A stretch of 64,000 nucleotides of DNA from Pseudomonadota bacterium (GTDB lineage Bacteria > Pseudomonadota > Alphaproteobacteria > Sphingomonadales > Sphingomonadaceae): positions 177,317 to 241,316 of the forward strand of contig JAEXAY010000039.1 in NCBI GenBank assembly GCA_023457895.1. Reading direction: 5' to 3'. Shown piece by piece: positions 29,296-38,751 of this stretch. Numbering within the stretch: the stretch's first letter is position 1; each line of letters begins with the position of its first letter. The translations under genes and the position numbers were made by a program. A model generated the notes under the pieces. The model was not told the DNA's origin and made no database searches. It worked only from the letters and a program-made list of their open reading frames with translations.

Positions 29296-31125
29296 ATGAA
29301 TATCCGTACCCTTTCGATCCTGATGGCGGGCGTCGCGCTTGCCGCTGCGCCGCTTCAGGCCCAGACAGCAATGCCTGCCGTTCCGGCAGCTTCGCCCGTC
29401 ACGTCCCCGCAAAACGAGGATGCAGCACGGCTCAAACAACTGTTCGCAGCCAGCGACGAGGAGTCCCTCGCGCGCAATCCGCAGATGGCATTGAGCCGGG
29501 GCGACATGCGCTATGCCGACCAGATCGGCAACAGCTATACCGACGCCTATGACGCGGCGACCAAGGCAGCGGCGGAAAAGAACCTCGCGGGCCTCGCGGC
29601 CATCGACCGCACCCGGCTGAACCCGACCGACCAGCTGGCTTATGACGTCTTTGCCTATACCAATCAGCAGACGCTGAAGGGCTTTGGCGCAGAGATCGGC
29701 CCTATCCTGCGTGCCCGGCCGATGAATCATTTTTACGGCCCGCACACCGGATACCCGACCTTTTCGAGCGGGCAAGGCACCGCCCCGTTCAAGACGCTGG
29801 TGGATTATGACAATGCGCTGAAGCGTCACAGCCAGTATCCCGCCGTCCTCGACAGCGCGATCGCCCGTTTCCGCGAGGGCCAAGCCAATGGCATTGTCGA
29901 GACCAAGCTGACCGTGCGCAACATGATCGCGCAGATCGAGGCCCAGCTGGCGCAGAGCGTCGAGGAATCGAGCTATTATGGCCCGATCAAAATGATGCCC
30001 GAAAGTTTTGCGCCAGCCGACCGGACGCGGCTTGACGCCGCCTACCGCGCGGCCATCACCAACGATATCCGCCCCGCGCTTGTCAAGCTGCGTGACTTCC
30101 TGCGCGACGAATATCTTCCTGCGGCGCGCGAGGGCGAGGGCCTGTTGCACATGAAGGGCGGCCCCGCCTTTTACCAGCACCTGATGGATCAGACGCTCAG
30201 CATCCGCATGACACCGGACGAAGTCCACAAGATCGGCCTTGCCGAAGTCGCGCGTATCCACAAAGGCATGGAAGAGGTACGCAGCGAGGTCGGCTTCAAG
30301 GGCTCACTGCAGGAGTTCTTCACCCACCTGCGCACCGATCCCAAATTCAAGAAGGAAAGCCGCGAGGCCCTCACGCAAGGCTACTATGATATCGGCAAGA
30401 AGGTCGATGTCCTGCTCGGCGATTATTTCTCGACGCTCCCCAAGGCGAGCCTTGAAATCCGCCCGTACGAGCCGTTCCGCGAAAAATATCAGGCCGGGGG
30501 GTCTTACAGCCGCGGCTCACCCGACGGATCGCGCCCCGGCATCTTCTATTTCAACGCCTATAACCTTCCCGAGCGCACCACGCCGGGGATGACCACGCTT
30601 TACTTGCACGAAGGCGCGCCGGGGCATCATTTCCAGAATAGCCTTGCGCAGGAAAATACCGACCTGCCGAACTTCCTCCGCTTTGGCGGGATTACAGCGT
30701 TTGGCGAAGGCTGGGCGCTCTATGCCGAGACACTCGGCTATCCGATGGGGCTGTACAAGGACCCATACCAGCGCTTCGGCAACCTGTCGGCGGAACTGCA
30801 CCGCGCCATGCGGCTGGTCGTGGACACGGGGATCCACTCCAAGGGCTGGAACCGCCAGCAGGCGATCGATTACATGCTGGGCAACAGCAATATGGGCCGC
30901 TCCAACGTCGAGTCCGAAGTCGACCGCTATATCGCTATTCCCAGTCAGGCGCTGGCCTACAAGATCGGCGCCATGACAATCCAGCGGCTGCGCGACAAGG
31001 CGGAAAAGGCCCTCGGCCCCAGATTCGACATCAAGCAGTTCCACGAACAGATATTGATGACCGGCCGCCTGCCGCTCGACATCCTTGAACAGAAGATCGA
31101 CCGCTGGATTGCTTCGAAGAAATAA
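29296..31125 (+). CDS. DUF885 family exported protein, putative zinc hydrolase (copy 2)
   Basis: A tandem paralogue of the gene before it, about 610 residues, with the same LHEGAPGHHFQ and FGEGWALYAE motifs and near-identical stretches (PTDQLAYDVF, TTPGMTTLYLHEGAPGHH). It has a plain signal peptide (ALAAAPLQAQ) instead of a lipobox, so it should be free in the periplasm. An ATG at 29287 overlaps the upstream stop, but the GGGAG at 29281 is only 1 base from it. ATG 29296 has proper spacing and a cleaner signal peptide. Confidence 0.88.
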   Translation: MNIRTLSILMAGVALAAAPLQAQTAMPAVPAASPVTSPQNEDAARLKQLFAASDEESLARNPQMALSRGDMRYADQIGNSYTDAYDAATKAAAEKNLAGLAAIDRTRLNPTDQLAYDVFAYTNQQTLKGFGAEIGPILRARPMNHFYGPHTGYPTFSSGQGTAPFKTLVDYDNALKRHSQYPAVLDSAIARFREGQANGIVETKLTVRNMIAQIEAQLAQSVEESSYYGPIKMMPESFAPADRTRLDAAYRAAITNDIRPALVKLRDFLRDEYLPAAREGEGLLHMKGGPAFYQHLMDQTLSIRMTPDEVHKIGLAEVARIHKGMEEVRSEVGFKGSLQEFFTHLRTDPKFKKESREALTQGYYDIGKKVDVLLGDYFSTLPKASLEIRPYEPFREKYQAGGSYSRGSPDGSRPGIFYFNAYNLPERTTPGMTTLYLHEGAPGHHFQNSLAQENTDLPNFLRFGGITAFGEGWALYAETLGYPMGLYKDPYQRFGNLSAELHRAMRLVVDTGIHSKGWNRQQAIDYMLGNSNMGRSNVESEVDRYIAIPSQALAYKIGAMTIQRLRDKAEKALGPRFDIKQFHEQILMTGRLPLDILEQKIDRWIASKK

Positions 31126-31151
31126 GCAAGCAGGCTGAATAGTTTGGCCTC

Positions 31152-31188
31152 AAACATGGTCCTTGTGCTTGCCACGAGGGCCATGTTT
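31152..31188 (+). terminator. Strong hairpin after the DUF885 pair, probable terminator
   Basis: AAACATGGTCCTTGTG (31152-31167) and CACGAGGGCCATGTTT (31173-31188) pair over 16 positions around the loop CTTGC. The only two departures from perfect complementarity are T facing G, which pair as G-U in RNA from the plus strand but would be A-C clashes on the minus strand. That fits a plus-strand transcript end for the DUF885 genes. Only three U follow, so termination is likely but not certain. Confidence 0.6.
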
Positions 31189-31271
31189 GCTAAGGTCCCG
31201 GCAAATGAGGGGTGCAGTCTGACCGAGCCGGAAAAATCCGGACGCAGCTGCTTTGGCTTGATGGGGGTCTC

Positions 31272-32212
31272 ATGCCGCAAGTGAAAGCTATCCGTCCGGC
31301 GGATATCTTTTCGAACAATGAATGGAAAATCCTGACCGAAAGTTCGCCATGGCGCGGATTGTGGCTGGTCGCCCACGCCTGGATTGTCATCCTCGGCGCG
31401 ATTATCCTGTCGCTGTGGTTCAATCATCCCCTGGTATGGATCATTTCGATCTTCATTATCGGCGGGCGGCAACTGGGGCTTGCCATCCTGATGCATGAAG
31501 CGGCCCACGGCCATCTGCACCCCGACCGTCCGGTCAATAATTTTCTGGGAGAATGGCTCTGCGCGGCGCCGGTTGGCACCGACCTTCAGGGCTATCGCGC
31601 CTATCATCTGAAGCACCATGCCTATACCCAGCAGCCCGAGGACCCGGATCTGCCGCTATCCGAGCCCTTCCCGACCACCCGCGCATCGCTGATCCGCAAG
31701 CTGGTCCGCGACCTGACAGGGCTGACCTTCCTCAAGCAACGCATCGCCCAGTTTCGCATGGCGCTTGATGGCTTCGGCCCGCATGCCAGTACGCAAAATG
31801 TCTTTATCGGCCGTGCCTTCATCCGCTTCGCGCTGTTCCAGTTGGTCCTGCTCGCATTCAGCCTGCTGTCGGGGCATGGCATCCTGCCGTTAGGATCGTG
31901 GCACTGGCGACGAGTTTCCAGCTTGCACTGAGGGTCCGCAATATCGCCGAGCACGCCTGCACGCCGACCACAAGTGACGACCCGTTCAGCCACGCGCGCA
32001 CGACGCTCGCCGGCCTGACCGAACGTGCACTGATCGCGCCTTACTGGGTCAATTATCACCTCGAACATCATCTTTTCATGGGCATTCCCTGCTGGAACCT
32101 CGACCGCGCGCACCGGGTTCTTCTCAGCAAAGGTTATGCCGATCGAATGACCGTGGCCGACAGCTACGGCGCGGTCATGCACGAGGTCGTCCGCTCCCCG
32201 GCGGCCGCCTAG
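31272..32212 (+). pseudogene. Fatty acid desaturase, frameshifted by an apparent 1-base deletion
   Basis: Reading from ATG 31272, the protein has the membrane desaturase boxes HEAAH (in LMHEAAHGHLHP) and HLKHH (in AYHLKHHAYTQ), but stops at 31931. The rest, with the third box HLEHH and the AEHAC segment, continues in another frame from about 31893 to 32212. Adding one T between 31892 and 31893 (TTAGGATC to TTATGGATC) restores the reading LPLWIVALAT and a 313-residue protein of normal size. All other parts look intact, so this is a recent mutation or a sequence error. An intact enzyme would put double bonds into lipid acyl chains. Confidence 0.85.
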
Positions 32213-33444
32213 ACGTTGACAGTCTTGTCGCGCGCGGCGCCCTGCCGCGCCACGATCCGTCCGATCAGCGCGGCGAGCACCATGATGCCGCCGGCAATGA
32301 AGAAGGTCGTCCCAGGATGCGGGATGGCTGCTTCCGGGCCCACCGTCTTGCCATAAGCCCAGCCGAAAAACAGCGGCGAGAAGATACCGGCTATACTGCC
32401 GACACTATTGTTCGCGCCCTGCAACTGTCCCTGCTCGCTTTCCGAAACCCGCCGCGTCATCAGCGACTGGATGGTCGGCATGGCAAGCCCCCAGAAGGCG
32501 TTGGGAATCATCGCGGCGATAAACTGCCACCCTGTCTGCGCGAGCCCCATGCAGATGATCCCGATCGCGCCCATGACAAGCCCCGCAACCATGGTCCTGC
32601 GGTCGCCGAACCGCTTGACCACCCTTCCGACGATCAGCCCCTGCACGATCATGTCGAATATGCCGACCAGTGCGAGCAGCAATCCAACCTCGAATGCGCC
32701 CCAGCCATAACGGTATCCGGCGTAAAGTACGAACACCGCGCCGAACAGGTGATGCGCGAAATAGAGCAGGAAATTGACGACCGACAGCCCGGTCAGTTCG
32801 GGGTGCGAGCGCAGCAGCTTCAACGCCCCAAACGGATTGGCACGGCTCCAGGAAAAAGGCATCCGCTTTTCCTGCGCAAGCGATTCCGGCAGCACGAACC
32901 AGCCATAGACGAAGGTAACCGCGCTCAGCACCGCCGCCGCCCAGAAGGGCACGCGCGGCCCATATTCGCCCAGCACCCCGCCGATAAACGGTCCTGCCAC
33001 AAATCCGGCGCTGAACGCCGCGCCGATGAGACCATAGGCGCTGGCGCGGCCTTCAGGCGGAGTGATATCCGCCATATAGGCAAAGGCTGTAGTGAAACTC
33101 GACGACATCACACCGGAGATGAGCCGGCCGACGGCCAGCCACCACAGGTCGGGCGCGAGCGCCATCAGCACGAAATCCGCGGCCGTGCCGAGGGCCGAGG
33201 CGAGCAGAACCGGCCGCCGTCCGAACCGGTCGGACAGCGAACCGACGATCGGCGAGCAGATGAACTGCATCACGGCCCACAGCGCGATGAACAGGCCATT
33301 ATAGAAACCGGCATCGGCGTTCGAACCCGCCATCTGCTCGATGATTTCGGGTAACACCGGAATGGTGATGCCCATCGCCATCACGTCGATGACGGCGATG
33401 ACGAGGATGAAGGCGATGGCGGGCGAGAACCGCCGCCCCGCCAT
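32209..33444 (-). CDS. MFS transporter, TCR/Tet-like
   Basis: A 411-residue 12-helix major facilitator with motif A between helices 2 and 3 (GSLSDRFGRRPVLL), motif C in helix 5 (GFVAGPFIGGVLGEYG), and the D-I-x-x-P-E box (ADITPPEGRASAYG) typical of Tet-type drug/proton antiporters. The substrate is not predictable. Its stop TAG and that of the convergent desaturase share the bases CTAG (32209-32212). Its ATG shares a base with the lysK stop (TAATG), so it is expressed with lysK. Confidence 0.88.
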   Translation of the reverse strand: MAGRRFSPAIAFILVIAVIDVMAMGITIPVLPEIIEQMAGSNADAGFYNGLFIALWAVMQFICSPIVGSLSDRFGRRPVLLASALGTAADFVLMALAPDLWWLAVGRLISGVMSSSFTTAFAYMADITPPEGRASAYGLIGAAFSAGFVAGPFIGGVLGEYGPRVPFWAAAVLSAVTFVYGWFVLPESLAQEKRMPFSWSRANPFGALKLLRSHPELTGLSVVNFLLYFAHHLFGAVFVLYAGYRYGWGAFEVGLLLALVGIFDMIVQGLIVGRVVKRFGDRRTMVAGLVMGAIGIICMGLAQTGWQFIAAMIPNAFWGLAMPTIQSLMTRRVSESEQGQLQGANNSVGSIAGIFSPLFFGWAYGKTVGPEAAIPHPGTTFFIAGGIMVLAALIGRIVARQGAARDKTVNV

Positions 33445-35021
33445 TAAGCCAGCGCCTCCGCGATCAGCTGCCGGGTGTTGACGATGCCGTAGAGCGCGAT
33501 GAAGCTGCCCATGCGAGGACCCTGTTCGGCGCCGAGCAGGGTTTCGTAGAGCGCCTTGAACCAGTCGCGCAGCTGCGCAAAGCCATGACTCTCGTCCTTG
33601 CCGATCGCATAGACAATATTCTGGATGTCTTCCGCCGGAGCGTCCTCGGGCAGCGCGGCAAGTTCGGCATCGAGTTGCTGCAAGGCCCCCACCTCGCCGC
33701 CCTGCGGCTTGCGGCGATGCAGCATCGGGGCGACGAAATCGCGGTGGTAGGCGAGCGCATGGCCGACCAGCGCGTCGAGTTCGGGGTGGCTTTCCGGCGT
33801 CGCATCGGCGACATAATTGGCGAGATAACCCCAGACCTGCTCGCGCGTTGCGCCCGCCGGCATGACGCCCACCAGGTTAAGCAGCAGCCCGAAGGTCACC
33901 GGCAAATCGCTCTGCGGCACATGCCCGCCATGGATATGATGGACCGGATTGCCGAGCCGCTTGTCGAGCGGCTGGTCATGCCATTGCGACCGGAAGGCAT
34001 AATATTCGTCGACCGCCTTGGGGATCACTCCCATGTGCAGCTGCTTCGCCGACTTGGGTTCGCGATAGGCGTAGAAGGCGACGCTTTCCTGCGGGCCATA
34101 GGTGAGCCAGTCCTCGAGCGCGAGGCCGTTGCCCTTGGACTTGGAAATCTTCTCGCCCTTTTCGTCGAGGAACATTTCATAGATCAGGCTCTCGGGTGGC
34201 CGTCCGCCGAGCACGCGCGCGATCTTGCCCGACTGCACGCCGCTGTCGGTCAGGTCCTTGCCGTACATTTCATAATCGACGCCCAATGCCACCCAGCGCA
34301 TCGCCCAGTCCACCTTCCATTGCAGTTTGGCCTTGCCGCCGAGGATCGACTGGGTGACGCTCTCGCCGTCCTCATCGGTGAAGCGCACGAGGCCAGCGTC
34401 GGCATCGACCACCTCGAGCGGCACCTGCAGCACGACGCCGGTCTTTTCGCACACGGGCAGCACCGGCGAATAGGTCGCCGCGCGCTCCTTCCTGAGGGTC
34501 GGCAGCATGATATCCATGATCGCCTGATAATGGCGCAGCACATTTTTGAGGGCATCGTCGAACGCCCCGCTCTGATAGCGCTCGCTCGCCGAGACGAACT
34601 CATAGTCGAAGCCGAAGCGATCGAGGAAATCGCGCAGCATCGCATTATTGTGATGGGCAAAGCTTTCGAACTTGCCGAACGGATCAGGGATGCAGGTCAG
34701 CGGCTTGCCAAGATGCTCCGCCAGCATCGCGCCGTTGGGCACATTGTCGGGGACCTTCCTGAGGCCGTCCATATCGTCCGAAAAGGCCACCAGGCGCGTT
34801 GCCGCGCCCGGCACCAGCACCTCATAGGCGCGCCGCACCATGGTCGTGCGCAACACCTCGTTGAAAGTCCCGATATGCGGCAGGCCCGAGGGACCATAGC
34901 CGGTTTCGAACAGCATCGCCTCACCGTTGGGCTTGCCCTGCGGATAGCGTTTCACCAGCTTCTTCGCTTCCTCGAACGGCCAGGCCCTGGAGGTCATTGC
35001 GATGGATTGAAGCTCGCTCAC
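33444..35021 (-). CDS. lysK: Lysyl-tRNA synthetase, class I
   Basis: A 525-residue class I LysRS, the archaeal-type enzyme also found in alphaproteobacteria. It has the HIGH box in SGLPHIGTFNE and the KMSKS box as EKISKSKGNG. It charges tRNA-Lys. The longest frame begins at 35111, but that part looks non-coding. GTG 35021 lies 9 bases after AAGGA and is preferred; ATG 34997 (MTSRAWPFEEAKK) is another candidate. A tetracycline-type MFS gene follows, overlapping by one base. Confidence 0.95.
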   Translation of the reverse strand: MSELQSIAMTSRAWPFEEAKKLVKRYPQGKPNGEAMLFETGYGPSGLPHIGTFNEVLRTTMVRRAYEVLVPGAATRLVAFSDDMDGLRKVPDNVPNGAMLAEHLGKPLTCIPDPFGKFESFAHHNNAMLRDFLDRFGFDYEFVSASERYQSGAFDDALKNVLRHYQAIMDIMLPTLRKERAATYSPVLPVCEKTGVVLQVPLEVVDADAGLVRFTDEDGESVTQSILGGKAKLQWKVDWAMRWVALGVDYEMYGKDLTDSGVQSGKIARVLGGRPPESLIYEMFLDEKGEKISKSKGNGLALEDWLTYGPQESVAFYAYREPKSAKQLHMGVIPKAVDEYYAFRSQWHDQPLDKRLGNPVHHIHGGHVPQSDLPVTFGLLLNLVGVMPAGATREQVWGYLANYVADATPESHPELDALVGHALAYHRDFVAPMLHRRKPQGGEVGALQQLDAELAALPEDAPAEDIQNIVYAIGKDESHGFAQLRDWFKALYETLLGAEQGPRMGSFIALYGIVNTRQLIAEALA

Positions 35022-35105
35022 GAAATATTGTCCTTGTGCTGGATTGAGAGCGTTAGCCCTTTCCCGTTTTTGGGCGCGATTGCAAGGGTCGCCCGCTCCT
35101 TCCCC

Positions 35106-35218
35106 CGTCAAGCTGAACCCTTCGGCCAGTTCAGGGCAGGCTTGTTTCAGCGTCCACTATACAAGGTCGGCATCGATACGGCGGAGCTATGGACCCTGAA
35201 ACAAGTTCAGGGTGACGA
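35106..35218. repeat. Palindromic repeat, family A (in the lysK-helicase spacer)
   Basis: The 382-base spacer 35022-35403 between divergent lysK and the helicase gene holds this element. A degraded left unit (GTCAAGCTGAACCCTTCGG...CTTGTTTCAGCGTCCA) faces a well-kept right unit (GGACCCTGAAACAAGTTC with AGGGTGACG, 35191-35216). The left arm also contains wording of family B (CCCTTCGGCCAGTTCAGGG), so it looks like a composite of two repeat types. I see no gene in the rest of the spacer. Confidence 0.75.
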
Positions 35219-35403
35219 TCGGTTTGGCAAACTAGCTTCTTTCCCTCGCTCTCGCACTCGCATCCGTTATCGCAGCTATACAGGGCAGTGGTGCGCGGTT
35301 CTGGATTGCCTCGCGCCCTCGGTGATCACAATGACGGCGAAGAGGCATCGTCCAACACTTCATGTTGGCATTTTGTTCTCGGATAGCCTATCCGGGTGGG
35401 GCG

Positions 35404-38193
35404 ATGCCATTGCCCCTGCTTCCCTTTCCTGCGCTTCATGCCAGCCATGCCGGCATCTGGATGGCGTCGCCCGACGGGCGGGTCGCTGAACTTGGCAAGG
35501 GTGAGGCGATTGCGCGGGCGGCCGAGACGCCGGTGATCCTGCTCAATGCGCCGCTCACCGGCCAGCGCCTCGGCTATGCCGACCTTTCGGGGCTGGATCT
35601 GCTCGAACTGTTTGCCTTCGTCCATCCGGCGAAGTTCGCGGTACCGACCCCGGCCGGGCTGGCGCGGGCGCTAGGCATGGCTCCGCCCGCGGGGGATCAA
35701 GATGCGCCGCTCGCCTTTCTGGCTGCTGCGCAGAACCTGCTCGCCACGCTGGAGGATCCGGACTGGTCCGAGCGCGAGGGCGCATGGACAGCGGCGCAAT
35801 CACTCTACCGGCTGCGCTGGCCATGGGCGGGAGCGGTGCAGCAGAGGCTCGCCCGACCCGAGCGCGCCGAACGCTGGCTCTTCTCCAAACTCCCTGAATG
35901 GGAGGAAATGCCGCCGCGCGCGCAGCCAAAGCCGGTCATTATCGGCGAAGATGCCTCGGTCGAGCGGCTGCGCCACTTGGCGGGCGAGGCGGCGGAACTG
36001 CGCCCCGGCCAGCAGCTTTATGCCCGCGCCGCGACCCATGCCTTCGCCCCGCGCGAGCGGCGGGAAACGCCCAATATGCTACTCGCCGAGGCTGGCACCG
36101 GTATTGGCAAGACCTTGGGCTATCTCGCGCCCGCATCGCTGTGGAGCCAGCAATCGGGCGGCGCAGTGTGGGTTTCGACATACACAAAGGCGCTGCAACG
36201 GCAATTGTCGCGCGAAACCGAGCGCGTCTATCCTGACCCGGCGCAGCATCGCGCCAAGGTGGTGGTGCGCAAGGGCAGGGAAAATTATCTCTGCCTGCTC
36301 AATCTCGAGGACGCGCTGCAAGGCGGATTTGCGGGCCGCGCCGCGATCCTCGCGCAACTGGTGGCGCGTTGGGCGGCCTATAGCCGCGACGGCGATATGA
36401 TCGGCGGCGACCTTCCCGGCTGGCTCCCCACGCTGTTCCGCCGCAATGGCTCGACCGCGCTCACCGACCGGCGCGGCGAGTGCATCTATGCCGGCTGCCC
36501 GCACTACCGCAAATGTTTCATCGAGCGCGCCGCGCGCGGCTCCGCCCATGCCGATATCGTCATCGCCAACCATGCGTTGCTGATGGTCGTCGCGTCCCGC
36601 GCGCGCGATCATGGCGACAAGCCCGCGCGCATCATCTTCGACGAGGGCCATCACCTGTTCGACGCGGCGGATTCGATGTTCGCCGCCGCGCTGACGGTCC
36701 AGGAAGCGATCGAAATCCGCCGCTGGGTGATGGGTCCGGAGAGCGGATCACGCGGACGGCGGCGCGGTCTGGCGGCGCGGCTATCGGATGTTGCGAGTTA
36801 TGACGACGCGGGCAGTCAGGCGATCATCGCCGCCGCGCAGGCCGCGCAATTGCTTCCGTCGGACGGCTGGCTGCAACGTCTGGCCGAAGGCGATCCCTTC
36901 GGACCGGTCGAACGCCTGCTCGCCAGCGTACGCGGGACGGTCTACGCGCGCGACATGGATGGCGATGCCGGATATGGCCTCGAAACCGAACTCGCCGAGC
37001 CCGATGGCGCGCTGGTCGAAGCGGCGGGCCCCGCCGCCGAGGCGATTGACGCGCTCCTGCGGCCACTGGTCGCGCTCGGCAAGCGGCTCGAAGCCGTGAT
37101 GGAGGAAGCGCCCGACTGGCTCGATGCGCAGGCCCGTGCACGAGTCGAGGGCGCGCTCGGCAGCCTCGCGCTGCGCGCCGAGACGCTGGGCGCCTGGCTT
37201 GCGCTCCTCTCCCGCATCGGCGGCCCCGCTGCGCCCGATTTCGTCGACTGGCTGGCGGTCGACCGGTTTGAAGGACGCGAATGGGATGTCGGCATCCACC
37301 GCCATTGGCTCGACCCCACCCGTCCGCTCGCCGACGCCGTGCTCAAGCCTGCGCACGGCGCCATCATGACTTCGGCCACCTTGCGCAACGGCCTTGACTG
37401 GCCGGTCGCTGAAGCCCGCACCGGCGCGATCCATGTCGAAGCCGCGCTAGAGCGCATTCAGGTCGACAGTCCGTTCGATTATGCGCGTCAGGCCGAGGTG
37501 CTGATCGTCACCGACGTCAAGAAGGGCGACATTCCCCAACTGGCCGGAGCCTATGCGCGGCTGATCGAGGCAGCCGAGGGCGGCACCCTCGGCCTGTTCA
37601 CCGCGATCCGGCGGCTGCGCGCGGTCCACGCCCGCATCGCCGACCGGCTCGCCCGCGCCGGTTTGCCGCTCTATGCCCAGCATGTCGATCCGATCGATAC
37701 CGGCACGCTGGTCGATATCTTCCGCGACGATCCCCACGCCTCGCTGCTCGGTACCGACGCGCTGCGCGATGGGGTCGACGTTCCCGGCGATTCGCTGCGG
37801 CTGGTGGTGATGGAGGGCGTCCCCTGGCCCAAGCCGACCGTGCTCCACGCCGCGCGCCGCCTCGCCTGGGGCGGATCGCAATATGACGACATGCTGATCC
37901 GCGCCAAGCTCGCCCAGGCCTTTGGACGGCTGATCCGGCGGCAGGGAGATCGCGGGCAGTTCGTCCTGCTTTCTCCGGCTGTTCCATCGCGGCTGTTGTC
38001 CGCATTTCCGCCTGCAACCCCGGTGCGCCGTGTGACGCTGGACGAGGCTGTGGTCCGGGTCCGCACGGCACAGGGGATGGCGGTTGCCGGTGAAACCAAT
38101 CCCCCCTTCCTTCCTCCGCAAATTTCCGGCATTGAGCGAGGCGACGGCGAGTTGGCCGATGATGATCTGCCCCCGCACTTCTACGGAGAGTAA
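35404..38193 (+). CDS. DinG/XPD-like ATP-dependent DNA helicase
   Basis: A 929-residue superfamily 2 helicase. A poorly conserved N-terminal region of about 200 residues precedes Walker A in AEAGTGIGKTLGY. Four cysteines (one in GRENYLCLLN, three in RGECIYAGCPHYRKCF) would hold the iron-sulphur cluster of the XPD/DinG group. Walker B is the DEGH box FDEGHHLFD, and the C-terminal motifs DALRDGVDVPG and QAFGRLIRRQGDRG follow. Such 5'-3' helicases resolve R-loops and repair intermediates. ATG 35404 follows GGTGGGG; an upstream ATG at 35362 is less likely. Confidence 0.9.
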   Translation: MPLPLLPFPALHASHAGIWMASPDGRVAELGKGEAIARAAETPVILLNAPLTGQRLGYADLSGLDLLELFAFVHPAKFAVPTPAGLARALGMAPPAGDQDAPLAFLAAAQNLLATLEDPDWSEREGAWTAAQSLYRLRWPWAGAVQQRLARPERAERWLFSKLPEWEEMPPRAQPKPVIIGEDASVERLRHLAGEAAELRPGQQLYARAATHAFAPRERRETPNMLLAEAGTGIGKTLGYLAPASLWSQQSGGAVWVSTYTKALQRQLSRETERVYPDPAQHRAKVVVRKGRENYLCLLNLEDALQGGFAGRAAILAQLVARWAAYSRDGDMIGGDLPGWLPTLFRRNGSTALTDRRGECIYAGCPHYRKCFIERAARGSAHADIVIANHALLMVVASRARDHGDKPARIIFDEGHHLFDAADSMFAAALTVQEAIEIRRWVMGPESGSRGRRRGLAARLSDVASYDDAGSQAIIAAAQAAQLLPSDGWLQRLAEGDPFGPVERLLASVRGTVYARDMDGDAGYGLETELAEPDGALVEAAGPAAEAIDALLRPLVALGKRLEAVMEEAPDWLDAQARARVEGALGSLALRAETLGAWLALLSRIGGPAAPDFVDWLAVDRFEGREWDVGIHRHWLDPTRPLADAVLKPAHGAIMTSATLRNGLDWPVAEARTGAIHVEAALERIQVDSPFDYARQAEVLIVTDVKKGDIPQLAGAYARLIEAAEGGTLGLFTAIRRLRAVHARIADRLARAGLPLYAQHVDPIDTGTLVDIFRDDPHASLLGTDALRDGVDVPGDSLRLVVMEGVPWPKPTVLHAARRLAWGGSQYDDMLIRAKLAQAFGRLIRRQGDRGQFVLLSPAVPSRLLSAFPPATPVRRVTLDEAVVRVRTAQGMAVAGETNPPFLPPQISGIERGDGELADDDLPPHFYGE

Positions 38194-38195
38194 GC

Positions 38196-38738
38196 TTGAA
38201 AACGCTGACCCTGCTGCGCCACGCCAAGTCGAGCTGGGATGATCCTGCCGCGCGTGATTTCGACCGGGGCCTCAACGACCGTGGGCGGCGGGCGGCGAAA
38301 CTGATGGGCGAGCATGCGCGCCAGAAGGGCCTCAAGTTCGACCGCATCCTGGCATCTCCGGCGGTGCGGGTGGTGGACACGCTGGACGGCTTCCAGGCCG
38401 CGATGGGCAATGAAAATCTGGAGCCGAAGTGGGAACGGCGAATCTACCTCGCCTCATCGGCCACGCTGGTCGATGTGCTGCGCGAAACTCCGGACGATGT
38501 GACCGATCTGCTGATGGCAGGCCATAATCCGGGCCTGGAGGACCTTATCCTAGACCTCGTTCCCGACAGCAAGGACGAGCCGTTGCGCGCGATCCCGGAG
38601 GAAAAATTCCCGACTGCGGCGCTCGCGGTGATGCAGTTCGACATTGCGAAATGGGCCGACCTCGACGTGCGCACGGCGCATCTCGTTCATGTGAAACGGC
38701 CGCGCGATCTCGATCCCGAACTTGGCCCGGAAGAATAA
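38196..38738 (+). CDS. SixA-like histidine phosphatase
   Basis: A 180-residue member of the histidine phosphatase superfamily, with the catalytic LRHAKSSWDD (H9) at the N-terminus and the second histidine in LMAGHNPGLEDL. SixA removes phosphate from phospho-histidine on signalling or PTS-type proteins; the target here is unknown. It starts with TTG, 2 bases after the helicase stop and 5 bases after GGAGAG, so it is coupled to the helicase gene. Confidence 0.88.
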   Translation: MKTLTLLRHAKSSWDDPAARDFDRGLNDRGRRAAKLMGEHARQKGLKFDRILASPAVRVVDTLDGFQAAMGNENLEPKWERRIYLASSATLVDVLRETPDDVTDLLMAGHNPGLEDLILDLVPDSKDEPLRAIPEEKFPTAALAVMQFDIAKWADLDVRTAHLVHVKRPRDLDPELGPEE

Positions 38739-38751
38739 CCGCAGGCGTCTT

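Noticed and set aside
33585..35489. 634-codon plus-strand frame opposite lysK
   Set aside because: It is antisense to a clearly conserved class I LysRS and shows no recognisable motif.
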